Origin: Archangium violaceum
Lineage (GTDB): Bacteria; Myxococcota; Myxococcia; Myxococcales; Myxococcaceae
Length of the DNA: 64,000 bases
Assembly: GCF_016887565.1 (NCBI RefSeq)
Contig: NZ_CP069396.1
Location: forward strand, 7,236,001 to 7,300,000
Direction: 5' to 3'
Below are positions 1 to 8,365 of this stretch, piece by piece. Position numbers and translations under genes: made by a program. Each line of letters starts with the position of its first letter. Position 1 is the stretch's first letter. The notes below the pieces were generated by a model, which worked only from the letters and a program-made list of their open reading frames with translations, ran no database searches and was not told where the DNA came from.

Positions 1-2749
1 ACCAGTTGGAGAGGGCGTCCACCAGCGCCACCAGCCGCTGGGCGGCCTCGTAGACCTGGTAGGTGTCCAGCGACCGGGTGACGTCGCGCAGGGCGAGCTG
101 CACCTCGGAGAGGATCCACCGGTCCAGCACGGTGCGCTGCTTCGGCTCGCGCCAGCCGGTGCTCTTGCGGATGGCGAGCCAGGGCACCTCGGAGGAGTCC
201 GGGTTGCCGCGGGCCGGCGAGAAGCCGTCGATGTTCGCGTAGATGGTGAAGAACGAGTAGACGTTGCGCAGCTTGACCTGGAAGTCCTTCTGCAGGAGCC
301 GCACGTTGCTCAGCGAGTGGCGCGTGTTGGACCAGGTGGGGCTGGCGGCGAAGAAGAACCAGCGGAAGGCGTCCGCGCCCGGGGCCCGGCTGGCCGGATC
401 CTTGAGCACCACGCGCTCGGTGAGAGCCAGCCGGGGCACCTCCACCGGCATGACGTCCGCGCCGCGCGCCGAGGGCGCCACGCCCAGCGCCTCCAGGTCC
501 TTCTTCGCCAGCAGCACCACGCGCCGCTTGAGCTTCTTGTGCACCTTCACCGTGAGGGTGAGGGCCTTGTCCGCCGCGTTCGGACGGAAGATCTGCACCT
601 TCGAGCCCTCCTGGATGTCCAGACCCTCTAGGTCCTCGCGGGCGATGAGCGCCTCGCCAGCCACACCGGGGACACCCGCCGCCTTGTCATCCAACACGGC
701 GAAGTCCATCCGCACCTCGTCGAGGATGATCTCCGGCGGGGTGTAGTTGCCCTTGGACTTGGACTCCTTCTTGCCCTCCTTGTCGGAGACGTGGCCCAGG
801 ACGATGCAGCTCTTGTACGGAATGGGCCAGCCGCGCTCGGGGGTGAGGCCCTCGCGCCGCTGCGTCTCCTCGTCGAAGACGAGCGTGCTGATCATCAGCA
901 GCGAGTAGAACCAGCCACGCGTCTGGTCGATGGCCTCGGAGATGAAGTCGGCGGGGAAGGCCTGGGCGAACTTCTCGCGCGAGCCGGGCGCGTGGGGGTA
1001 GCCCCACTGGGCGAAGGGCATGCACCCCGAGTCGAACCACACGTCCACGACCTCGGGCACGCGCACGAAGCGGCCGGGGGTGCCGGGCTTCTCGTAGGTG
1101 ACCTTGTCGATCCACGGCTTGTGGACGATGAGGTGCTCGGCGCTGGTGGCACCGGGCTTGCGGGCGATGAAGGCCTTGAGCTCGGCCTCCACGGCGGCCA
1201 GGTTGCTGCCGGGCTTCTCGCGCAGGGCCTGGAGCGAGGAGATGGCCTCCACCTCGCCCGTCTCCGAGTGCACCCAGAGCGGCAGGGGCGTGCCCCAGTA
1301 GCGCTCGCGGGAGAGGGCCCAGTCCACGTTGTTGGCGAGGAAGTCGCCGAAGCGGCCCTCCTTGATGTGCTCGGGGACCCAGTTGACGGCGCGGTTGTTG
1401 GCGATGGCCCTGTCCTTCACGGACGTGGTGCGGATGTACCAGGCGGGCCGGGCGAACTGGATGAGCGGGTCGTCATCCGCGCGCCAGCAGAACGGGTACT
1501 CGTGGCGGTACTGCTCGACGAGGAGCATCCGGCCGCGCTCCTTGAGCTCGCGCTGGATCTCCTTGTCCGCGTCCTTGACGAAGCGGCCGGTGAGCTGGGG
1601 GAAGTCCTCGGAGAAGGTGCCGTCCGGGCGGATGGCGCAGAACATCTCCAGGGCCTCGGGCTTCGCGAAGCGGGTGCGCTCGTGGCGGAAGGCCTCGTAG
1701 TCGTCCTCGCCGAAGGCCGGAGCGACGTGGACGATGCCCGTGCCGCTGGAGAGGGTGACGAAGTCCGCGCCGATGACGCGCCAGGCGGGCGTGTCCGAGC
1801 CCCCGCCCGCGAGCGGCAGCTCCGTGTTGCCCACGCGCTGGAAGTACACGTCATAGGGAGGCGAGTAGCGCAGACCCACCAGCTCGCTGCCCTTGCGCGT
1901 CTGGAGGACGGGCAGGTCCTTCTTGAGCTTCTTGGCCAGCTCCTCGCGCAGGGCGGCGGCGATGATGAGCTTGCGGTCACCGGCGTCGACGGTGACGTAG
2001 TCCACCGTGGGGTTGACGGCGGCGAACATGTTGGACGGGAGCGTCCAGGGCGTGGTGGTCCAGATGAGGAGCGCGGTGTCGGGCGAGTCGCGCAGGGGGA
2101 AGGCGACATAGGCGCTGGGGTCGTCCACGGTGCGGTAGCCCATGCCGACCTCGCCGGAGCTCAGCGCGGTGCCACCCTGGGGCCACCACCAGACGATCTT
2201 GTGCCCCCGATAGAGCAGGCCCTTGCGGAACAGCTCGGCCAGGGCCCACCAGACGCTCTCCACGTAGCCGCGGTGGTAGGTGACGTAGGCATCGGGGAGG
2301 TCCACCCAGAAGCCGATGCGCTCGGTCAGACGCTCCCACTCGTTGGTGTAGCGGAAGACGGACTCGATGCAGCGCTCGGTGAAGGGCTCCACGCCGTAGC
2401 GCTCGATCTCCGCCTTGCCGTGGATGCGCAGCTCCTTCTCGACCTCGACCTCGACGGGGAGGCCGTGGGTGTCCCAGCCGGCCTTGCGGGGGACGCGGTA
2501 GCCGCGCATGGTCTTGTAGCGCGGGAACAGGTCCTTGATGACACGGGTAAGGACGTGGCCGTTGTGGGGCAGACCGTTGGCGGTGGGCGGACCCTCGTAG
2601 AAGACGAAGGCGGGAGCGTCGTCCCGGCCCTGGAGCGTCTGCTCGAAGATCCTGCGCTCCTTCCAGAAGGCGAGGATGCGGCGCTCGTCGGCGGGAAAGT
2701 CGATCTCGTTGGGAACGGTGGCGAACAGGGGGCCGGTGGACTGGGACAT
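1..2749 (-). CDS. ileS: Isoleucyl-tRNA synthetase, 3' end cut by window
   Basis: Class I synthetase that charges tRNA-Ile in the cytoplasm. About 916 codons are visible, and the C-terminal anticodon-binding part continues beyond base 1. The N-terminus has EGPPTANGLPHNGH (HIGH-type motif, here HNGH) followed by IKDLFPRYKTMRGY. The editing-domain stretch TTTPWTLP and WALSRERYWGTPLPLW are clear. The KMSKS loop reads KESKSKGNY near residue 661. GADAFRW normally follows about 20 residues later, but here it comes about 128 residues later (near residue 789), so roughly 105 extra residues sit in frame between them. Some zinc-site cysteines of related enzymes are absent (CWRADDD). The overall sequence resembles the Thermus/eukaryote-like IleRS branch. 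The start ATG at 2749 gives the usual short leader. Housekeeping assignment is secure; the insert is unusual. Confidence 0.96.
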   Translation of the reverse strand, partial: MSQSTGPLFATVPNEIDFPADERRILAFWKERRIFEQTLQGRDDAPAFVFYEGPPTANGLPHNGHVLTRVIKDLFPRYKTMRGYRVPRKAGWDTHGLPVEVEVEKELRIHGKAEIERYGVEPFTERCIESVFRYTNEWERLTERIGFWVDLPDAYVTYHRGYVESVWWALAELFRKGLLYRGHKIVWWWPQGGTALSSGEVGMGYRTVDDPSAYVAFPLRDSPDTALLIWTTTPWTLPSNMFAAVNPTVDYVTVDAGDRKLIIAAALREELAKKLKKDLPVLQTRKGSELVGLRYSPPYDVYFQRVGNTELPLAGGGSDTPAWRVIGADFVTLSSGTGIVHVAPAFGEDDYEAFRHERTRFAKPEALEMFCAIRPDGTFSEDFPQLTGRFVKDADKEIQRELKERGRMLLVEQYRHEYPFCWRADDDPLIQFARPAWYIRTTSVKDRAIANNRAVNWVPEHIKEGRFGDFLANNVDWALSRERYWGTPLPLWVHSETGEVEAISSLQALREKPGSNLAAVEAELKAFIARKPGATSAEHLIVHKPWIDKVTYEKPGTPGRFVRVPEVVDVWFDSGCMPFAQWGYPHAPGSREKFAQAFPADFISEAIDQTRGWFYSLLMISTLVFDEETQRREGLTPERGWPIPYKSCIVLGHVSDKEGKKESKSKGNYTPPEIILDEVRMDFAVLDDKAAGVPGVAGEALIAREDLEGLDIQEGSKVQIFRPNAADKALTLTVKVHKKLKRRVVLLAKKDLEALGVAPSARGADVMPVEVPRLALTERVVLKDPASRAPGADAFRWFFFAASPTWSNTRHSLSNVRLLQKDFQVKLRNVYSFFTIYANIDGFSPARGNPDSSEVPWLAIRKSTGWREPKQRTVLDRWILSEVQLALRDVTRSLDTYQVYEAAQRLVALVDALSNW

Positions 2750-3156
2750 GGCGGCCGAGTGATAGCACCTGCCGCGCCCGGGTGTAGGCCCTTTCGTGAC
2801 GGCCCGGCGCCCGTGTCCACCCTGCATCACCTTGGTCCTACCCTGGCTCGCGAACACGGGCTGAAGGTTTTCGGCGCCGCCATGCACCATGAGTGTCCCC
2901 GAATCGGCACAAGGTGCGTCCCTCCTTCGCCGACATGCTCACCCCCCTGCGCTATTCCTGTCTGCGTGCCACCATTTCCGCAAACCCACAGGACAAACAG
3001 GGTCGACAAAACCTCCTCCTGTTACTGCCCGGCTCCTTGAAGGCAGTCGCTTGAGCTTCGACCAAAGTGCGAAACTCGAACCAAGCTCACGTGCGAAGCG
3101 CGGGGGCACAGCGCCACTCCTTGACACTCGCCCACTGTCGTGTTTCCATCACAAGC
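2750..3156. other. Divergent intergenic spacer between ileS and the GH45 gene
   Basis: About 407 bases without a convincing gene. It must carry the ileS promoter (minus strand) and the promoter of the GH45-like gene (plus strand). Composition shifts from typical high GC near ileS to a more mixed composition near 3000-3150, consistent with the edge of an inserted segment. I see no integrase, tRNA or direct repeat marking the boundary. Confidence 0.5.
3121..3149 (+). promoter_or_regulatory. Candidate sigma-70-type promoter for the GH45-like gene
   Basis: A perfect TTGACA at 3121-3126 is followed after 17 bases by TTCCAT (3 of 6 matches to TATAAT) at 3144-3149. Transcription would begin about 3156, essentially at the ATG at 3157. 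The message would then be leaderless, or translation would begin at the in-frame ATG at 3196. No Shine-Dalgarno is evident before either start. Confidence 0.35.
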
Positions 3157-3924
3157 ATGCTAAACATTGGTAACGGGATTACCCTTCGGCGAACGATGAT
3201 TGTAATGACGGCGCTCGTCCTCTTGCCCGGCTGCAGCGTGATCGCTCCTGAGGCGGAGGCCGCAACATCGCCATCTTTTACTTATTTATCCGCTTCAGCA
3301 AATGGCAAAACGACCCGCTACTGGGATTGTTGCAAGCCAAGCGGTTCGTGGCCTGGAAAAGCTTCAGTCAAAACTGGTCCGGTCAAATCTTGCGCCAAAG
3401 ACGGCAAAACAGCGATCGATCCGAATCAGCTAAGCGGTTGCCAGGCTGGTGGCACCAGTTTCATGTGCGAGTCGCCTCAACCGTGGACTGTGAATGAAAA
3501 GCTATCGTATGGATTTGCCGCGGCGAATTTGGTCGGCAAACCGGAAAGCGATACGTCTTGCGCTTGTTACGCATTGCAATTCACCAGCGGACCCGTGAGC
3601 GGCAAGACGTTCGTGGCCCAGGTGGTCAACACAGCATCGGATTTAGGTTCGAACCAATTCGCTTTACTGATTCCTGGCGGTGGTGTTGGTCTTTTTAACG
3701 GTTGTCAGGCCCAATATAATGCTCCAGCCGATGGTTGGGGGGCCAGATACGGCGGTATCAGCAGTCAAGCCGAATGCTCCAAGTTGCCGGCCGCTTTACA
3801 GGCAGGTTGTAACTGGCGATTCGGTTGGTTTCAAAACGCGGATAATCCTACCGTGACCTTCCGTCGGGTCAAATGTCCAGCGGAAATCACTGCAAAGACT
3901 GGTTGCGTCCGCAAGGATGAATGA
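3157..3924 (+). CDS. GH45 endoglucanase-like exported protein lacking the catalytic acid
   Basis: 255 residues. The N-terminal hydrophobic segment ends in LVLLPGC, a possible lipobox, or is cleaved later near AEAATS. The mature part has the GH45 signature TTRYWDCCKPS, whose Asp is the catalytic base, then CACYALQFTSGPV, DLGSNQFALLIPGGGVG, RYGGISS and WRFGWFQNADNP, in the same order as fungal Cel45A. Compared with Humicola Cel45A (from memory), the catalytic acid in NHFDLNIPGGG is Ala here (NQFALLIPGGG). The two cysteines that pair there (KPSC and the first C of CCACY) are both replaced (KPSG and SCACY). The gene has much lower GC than its neighbours (two sampled 60-base lines are 52% and 45%) and uses TTA codons, so transfer is likely. 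The start is uncertain: 3157, 3196 or an upstream GTG at 3067. The fold assignment is strong; cellulase activity is doubtful. Confidence 0.88.
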   Translation: MLNIGNGITLRRTMIVMTALVLLPGCSVIAPEAEAATSPSFTYLSASANGKTTRYWDCCKPSGSWPGKASVKTGPVKSCAKDGKTAIDPNQLSGCQAGGTSFMCESPQPWTVNEKLSYGFAAANLVGKPESDTSCACYALQFTSGPVSGKTFVAQVVNTASDLGSNQFALLIPGGGVGLFNGCQAQYNAPADGWGARYGGISSQAECSKLPAALQAGCNWRFGWFQNADNPTVTFRRVKCPAEITAKTGCVRKDE

Positions 3925-3971
3925 GGGGATATCAGGGCGGGTTCCCGCGACAAGGAGGTGCACGGTCGCGA

Positions 3972-3997
3972 GGGAGGAGTCCTACCAGACTCCTCCC
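3972..3997. terminator. Hairpin between convergent genes
   Basis: GGGAGGAGT (3972-3980) and ACTCCTCCC (3989-3997) form a perfect 9-bp stem with an 8-base loop. It lies in the short gap between the stop codons of the GH45-like gene and the leftward gene at 4021, where it could end both transcripts. There is no clear T-run. Confidence 0.5.
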
Positions 3998-4020
3998 CAT
4001 TCCACCGTGAGCACCTCACC

Positions 4021-5898
4021 TCAACGCAGGCGGATGCCGTCGAGCACCAGCGGCTGCTTGGACCCCTGTTGCTTCCAGAGGTTCACGAGCACCGAATCCG
4101 CCGGATCGTTCTGGTTGACGAGCGCCTCGAGCTGCATGCCCTTCTGCACGAGGTCGGCCTCCGCCTTGGACAGGAGCACCGGTTCCGCCTGGAAGGTGTG
4201 CTTCTTCATGGGCCCGACATCCTTGCACGTCTTGCGGAAGACGGGCCGGACGCTCCGGCCCACGACGCTGAAGCGCAGGAACTCGTCGCTGTTCTCACAC
4301 ACGACATCCCGGTAGGTTTTCGTGAACTTCTTGAAGGTGATCCACACGCCTTCCGGGGTCTCGCGCTTCGACACCACCACCGCGGGCATTTCCTCGACAT
4401 TGCCGATGGTCGAGATGGAGGCCTGCATGCCTCGCACCTGTTCCGCCAGATCGTTCGAGGCGCTCTGGGTCTCGGGCACCTGGGGCAGGTCGTCGATGGC
4501 CTCCCAGTTGGGGATGGCCTGCACGCGTTGCTCCTTCGTCGGCAGATCCCGCTTGGCCTGCCACCGCGCATTCAGGCGCGCGTAGAAGACCTTTTCCTCC
4601 TCGGTCACCCGGCGCGAGCCCTTGATGAGGTTCTCCGCCTCCAGCTTCGCGCGCGCGAGGTGGCCGCGCACCAGGTAACAGGCGGTGAGCGCCTCGGTGA
4701 TCTGGTACCCGAGGGGATGGCCGGTGCGCAGCTCTCGCACGCCCTGTTCGTCCTTCGGCTGGAGCTCGGCCTCGAGTGAGGCCCGCAGGGAGAGCAGCTT
4801 CTCCTCGCAGTCGGCGGGCATCCCCTCGTGAGCCCCGCGCCGCAGCGCCTCGGCCGTCATGGGCTCCAGTGTCCGCAGCGCCTCCGCGTAGCGCACGAGG
4901 AACTCGGCGTGAACGCGGCGCGCCGCGTCGGCCGAGTCGCGGAAGATGGCCTTCATCCGGGGAGCCTGTGCCTCCAGCCGCGTGAAGGCGGCCACCACCT
5001 CCTCCCGCGCCTCGAGCGTGCGTTGCGCGACGTACACGAGGTTCGCCTTCTCCCAGGCGCGTCCGGGGAAGACGGCCTCGGAGGCCGCCTCGACCTCGGC
5101 CTGCGTGGGGACCGTCGTCCCCAAGGCTTCGGCACAGTGGACATAGGTGCCATAGGAGTCAGGCACCTTCCACTCGGTGGAGGCGTAGCAGTGGAACATC
5201 AACGCCAGGCGGTAGAGCGTGCCTCGGGGAGAGTCGGACGCCCCCGTCTGGAGTTCCCGGGCGAGAAGCCGGCGCGGGTCCCCCTCGGGGAGCTTTCCGC
5301 TCCACAGTTGGTACTTGCTGAAGGAGGGGTCCACCCCCTCCACGTCATAACCACAGGCGAGTCTCGCCAGGTAGTCGTCCGGGCCGGCATGATCGAAAGG
5401 GCTGCCGTTCGACGAACGCTGGAAGAACATCCCCCACGTGATGCGGCCAGAGGCGGGGCTCGGCTGCCCGGAGATGTGCGCGGCGCCCTTGTTCTTCTCG
5501 GGCTGGATTCCCGCTGCCGCATCCCATTCGTCCGTGGTCCGGCAGCGTTTTGGCTTCGCCTCCCAGCGCGCGCTCACCGACTTCTTGTCCCCGCCCGGGC
5601 TCGTCGCCGCCACCGCATCCTCCGCGGCCTGCATCAGCCGCTTCGCCTCCTCGTAATCACGGAGGACGTCCGCGTACCCGGGCAGCTCCCGCATCGCGGG
5701 GGCCATGTTCCCCCGGATGCAGACCTCCTCGATGGTACGGAACATGGAGGCGCCCTCGGCGGGGCCGCCCTTCTGCAATCGGCGCACGGCGGTTCGCGCG
5801 TCTTGCTGGCACATCGAGAGCATGCCCTGGGGGTCCCCCGCGCGAGCCACGGTGGAGACCGCGAGCGACGCGACGAGGAACAGGGGAATGTGTTTCAC
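4021..5898 (-). CDS. Exported protein of unknown function
   Basis: About 625 residues. I chose the GTG at 5898 because it is preceded by AGGAG at good spacing and gives a clean signal peptide (KHIPLFLVASLAVSTVARA). The mature protein is hydrophilic and mostly helical in appearance, with no membrane segments. Scattered cysteines (MLSMCQQD, EEVCIRG, KRCRTTD, HCYAS, ADCEEK) suit a periplasmic or secreted location. A stretch from about residue 100 to 200 (DEWDAAAGIQ...GRITWGMFF) looks globular. The C-terminal third has an ITFKKFTKTYRDVVC segment that could be a small beta domain. I do not recognise the family. It is transcribed alone, divergent from the DUF418 gene across a 183-base gap and convergent with the GH45-like gene. 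Confidence 0.8.
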   Translation of the reverse strand: MKHIPLFLVASLAVSTVARAGDPQGMLSMCQQDARTAVRRLQKGGPAEGASMFRTIEEVCIRGNMAPAMRELPGYADVLRDYEEAKRLMQAAEDAVAATSPGGDKKSVSARWEAKPKRCRTTDEWDAAAGIQPEKNKGAAHISGQPSPASGRITWGMFFQRSSNGSPFDHAGPDDYLARLACGYDVEGVDPSFSKYQLWSGKLPEGDPRRLLARELQTGASDSPRGTLYRLALMFHCYASTEWKVPDSYGTYVHCAEALGTTVPTQAEVEAASEAVFPGRAWEKANLVYVAQRTLEAREEVVAAFTRLEAQAPRMKAIFRDSADAARRVHAEFLVRYAEALRTLEPMTAEALRRGAHEGMPADCEEKLLSLRASLEAELQPKDEQGVRELRTGHPLGYQITEALTACYLVRGHLARAKLEAENLIKGSRRVTEEEKVFYARLNARWQAKRDLPTKEQRVQAIPNWEAIDDLPQVPETQSASNDLAEQVRGMQASISTIGNVEEMPAVVVSKRETPEGVWITFKKFTKTYRDVVCENSDEFLRFSVVGRSVRPVFRKTCKDVGPMKKHTFQAEPVLLSKAEADLVQKGMQLEALVNQNDPADSVLVNLWKQQGSKQPLVLDGIRLR

Positions 5899-6081
5899 GA
5901 GATGAAGGTCTCCTTGAGGGTTCAGGAGCACAATGCCATTCCCGATGGGAGGACGGACGGAAATCAGGCGGAGCGATCTCCTCCCAAGAGCGCGTGTCCC
6001 CTCGTCACGAACTTGCTCGCAACCCGGCTCGCACCGTGAGTGCGGCGATCGCCGGACTCCGTGTTCGGCTAGTCTCGTCGC

Positions 6082-7320
6082 GTGACTGAATCACATCCGC
6101 ACGTCCCCGTCCCCGCATCGGCCGACGAACGCCACGAGCTGATCGATGCCCTGCGCGGATTCGCGCTCGCTGGCGTGCTGATGGTCAACCTGGCGTCGCT
6201 CACGCTCTACGAATTCCTCCCCGAACCGGCTCGCGCCGTGCTCCCCACCGCGGGCTTCGATGGGGTGGCGATGCGCGGAATGGAGTTGCTGGTCAACGGC
6301 AAGTTCATCACCCTGTTTTCGCTGCTGTTCGGACTCGGGTTCGCGCTCCAACTGGAACGTGCCGAAGCGCGCGGCGCGGACGGCCTGCCGCGTTACGTGC
6401 GGCGCCTGCTCGTGCTGGCGGGCATGGGGCTGGTCCACGGCTATTTCGTCTGGTGGGGCGACATCCTGCTGACGTATGCGGTGGTGGGCCTGCTGATGGT
6501 GCCGGTCCGCCGCGCCTCCGATCGTGTGCTGTTGATCAGCGGTCTCGTCATCACGCTGCTGCCACCACTCCTGTCGCCTTGGATACGCGCATGGCTGCCA
6601 GAGATGCCCAGACAGCCGGAGGTCTATGCGGGTGCGCTGCGGGCGTTCTCGTCGGTGTCGTGGCCGGACACGCTGCACGAGAACATCCGCGTCGCGAGCT
6701 GGGCGCGCGTCTCCAACTGGCCGTTGGTGTTCTTCGTGCTGGGTCGCTTCCTCCTGGGCTACTGGGCCGGGCGTCGCGGCTTGTTGCAATACCCGGAGCG
6801 CCATCAGGCGCTGCTCCGCCGCGTCTTCTGGTGGAGCCTCGCCATCGGTATCGCGGTGACGTCGCTGTCCTTCGTGCAGGCCGCGTTGCGCGAGTCCTAT
6901 CCGCTGTTGGACCGCGAAGCCGGCAAGCTCGTCATCCGCGTGCTGTTGCGTGTGGGTCCGCTGGCGTTGGGCATTGCGTATGCCACTGGCTTCGCACTGC
7001 TGTTCCCACGACCCGCCTGGAAGCGGCGACTATGCGTCCTCGCGCCGGTAGGCCGCATGGCGCTCACGCACTATCTGACGCAGAGCGTGCTCGGCGTGGC
7101 GTTTTTCTACGGGATTGGCGTCGGCATCGGTCCGCGCTGGGGCGTGGCCGGCTGGTGGGGAGCGTGGGCCGTCATCTTCGCCGCACAGCTCCTCATCAGC
7201 CATTTCTGGCTGGCGCGTTTCCGTTATGGACCGATGGAATGGCTCTGGCGCTGGTTGACGTACGGACGACGGCCGGAGCTGCGACGTCATGCGGCGACGG
7301 CATTGTCCGGCGTGGACTGA
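6082..7320 (+). CDS. DUF418 family membrane protein
   Basis: 412 residues from a GTG start. The N-terminus DALRGFALAGVLMVNL is typical of the DUF418/YeiB family. It is followed by about eight to ten hydrophobic segments, including FITLFSLLFGLGFALQLER, GMGLVHGYFVWWGDILLTYA and a C-terminal APVGRMALTHYLTQS block, which is also family-typical. These inner-membrane proteins resemble acyltransferase-3-like folds, but no activity is established. It stands alone; the next gene converges on it. Codon use is slightly less GC-biased than in the housekeeping genes nearby. Start choice rests on the family N-terminus, because no strong Shine-Dalgarno is seen. Confidence 0.88.
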   Translation: MTESHPHVPVPASADERHELIDALRGFALAGVLMVNLASLTLYEFLPEPARAVLPTAGFDGVAMRGMELLVNGKFITLFSLLFGLGFALQLERAEARGADGLPRYVRRLLVLAGMGLVHGYFVWWGDILLTYAVVGLLMVPVRRASDRVLLISGLVITLLPPLLSPWIRAWLPEMPRQPEVYAGALRAFSSVSWPDTLHENIRVASWARVSNWPLVFFVLGRFLLGYWAGRRGLLQYPERHQALLRRVFWWSLAIGIAVTSLSFVQAALRESYPLLDREAGKLVIRVLLRVGPLALGIAYATGFALLFPRPAWKRRLCVLAPVGRMALTHYLTQSVLGVAFFYGIGVGIGPRWGVAGWWGAWAVIFAAQLLISHFWLARFRYGPMEWLWRWLTYGRRPELRRHAATALSGVD

Positions 7321-7369
7321 GGTCCATTCACGGGAGACACGAAAACGCTGAGCGGGAGTTGGCGGATGC

Positions 7370-8017
7370 TCAAGCACCCTCGCCATTCATCTGCTTGCGC
7401 ATGGCCTCTCGCTGCTGGAGCAATTTCTCGCGCTCCTGCGAGATGAGCTCCCGTGCCCGGGGCTTCTGCGCATCGGTGAGTTGCGCCTCCGCCTCGTTGT
7501 AGGCGCGGGTGTCGTTGTCCTGCATCTCGTGCATCGCGGACCGGGCCTGCGCCATCCGCTCGCGCATCGCCTCCCTGTTCTGGCCGCTGCCCTCATGTCC
7601 ACCGCCCTCGGCGCCCGGGCCGCCCCTGCCACCACCCATTCCGCCCATCCCACCACCCATTCCTCCTCCCATGTGACCGCCCCCCATTCCTCCTCCCATG
7701 CCGCTACCGCCCCTGCCGCCCCTATGACCACCGCCCCTGAACCCTCCGCCCTCTCCCCTGCGGCCGAAGGACTCCGCGACCTTCTTCTTGAGCGGGGCGT
7801 TCTCCGCCTGGAGCTGCTCGTCCCGCTTCTGCAACCAGCCAATCTGCTCGGTGGTAAGAGCCAGCTCGGCGCGGTGCTCGATCAGCACGGCCAGGGAGGA
7901 TTTGATCTCGGGCGGTGCCTGGGGGCCGTGCTCGGGCGGGCGTTGGGCAGTGTCGGCTCCGGCGCAAGCGGCAAGCGAGATTGCCAGGCACAAGCACAAC
8001 AACATCTTTCGCTGCAT
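7370..8017 (-). CDS. Gly/Met/His-rich lipoprotein with LTxxQ-like helical parts
   Basis: 215 residues. The signal peptide ends in the lipobox SLAAC, so the protein is probably lipid-anchored. A helical segment (LIEHRAELALTTEQIGWLQKRDEQL) resembles the LTxxQ motif of Spy/CpxP-type periplasmic proteins. It is followed by a 60-residue glycine-rich tract (about residues 88-147) studded with Met, His and Arg (GMGGGMGGGHMGGG). A second helical part, ending in LTDAQKPRARELISQEREKL, repeats the LTxxQ flavour. The Met/His-rich tract suggests metal binding, but that is inference. It is transcribed alone, with a 348-base region upstream. It could be a stress chaperone or metal sensor; I know of no exact match. 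Confidence 0.8.
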   Translation of the reverse strand: MQRKMLLCLCLAISLAACAGADTAQRPPEHGPQAPPEIKSSLAVLIEHRAELALTTEQIGWLQKRDEQLQAENAPLKKKVAESFGRRGEGGGFRGGGHRGGRGGSGMGGGMGGGHMGGGMGGGMGGMGGGRGGPGAEGGGHEGSGQNREAMRERMAQARSAMHEMQDNDTRAYNEAEAQLTDAQKPRARELISQEREKLLQQREAMRKQMNGEGA

Positions 8018-8365
8018 GGGATCTCTCCGAAACGAGGGGCTTCGCCCCGAATCCGCCGCGCTCCGCGGGCGGGAGCCGTGGACATGTTGCCCTCACGGTA
8101 TTTCGGGCAGGTGTTGGCACGGTGAAGGGTTCGTTTCGGAAGATTTCCGGCTCACCTCCGTGCCAGACGGCTTCACGGACGAGCCGACAGGGCTACCGCC
8201 CCCCCTGTCCCGCTACCGCAGACTGTCCAGAAGTCAACAGTTCTCAACAGAACGAGTCATCCACACAAAGATCGGCCCACTGGCCCGCGGGCTGCTGTTC
8301 CGCAGCAGCCTCGCGGGATCCACAAATGCGGCGCACCACTCGCGGAGCTACTGGGGCGACGATTC
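8018..8365. other. 348-base intergenic region
   Basis: No open frame here looks coding. It is the upstream region of the leftward Gly-rich lipoprotein gene and also holds the end of the leftward gene pair at 8366-9374, including the hairpin at 8284-8317. I see no strong promoter consensus. Confidence 0.45.
8284..8317 (-). terminator. Hairpin downstream of the 8366-9374 gene pair
   Basis: Arms CCCGCGGGCTGCTG and CAGCAGCCTCGCGGG pair over 14 positions with one bulged base and a 5-base loop. It starts about 49 bases past the stop codon of the leftward gene at 8366. There is no T-run, so this could be a transcript 3' end stabiliser rather than an intrinsic terminator. Confidence 0.45.

Noticed and set aside
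363-768. Frameshift or chimera at the IleRS insert
   Set aside because: The reading frame continues without a stop on both sides, and codon bias in the insert is the same as in the rest of the gene. A real insertion is more likely than an assembly error.
791-3040. A long plus-strand frame opposite ileS
   Set aside because: It is the antisense shadow of ileS. The ileS product has full synthetase motifs and this one has none.
3157-3924. Treating the GH45-like gene as a pseudogene
   Set aside because: There is no frameshift or internal stop, and the fold-defining motifs are all kept. Only the acid residue and one disulfide pair are changed.
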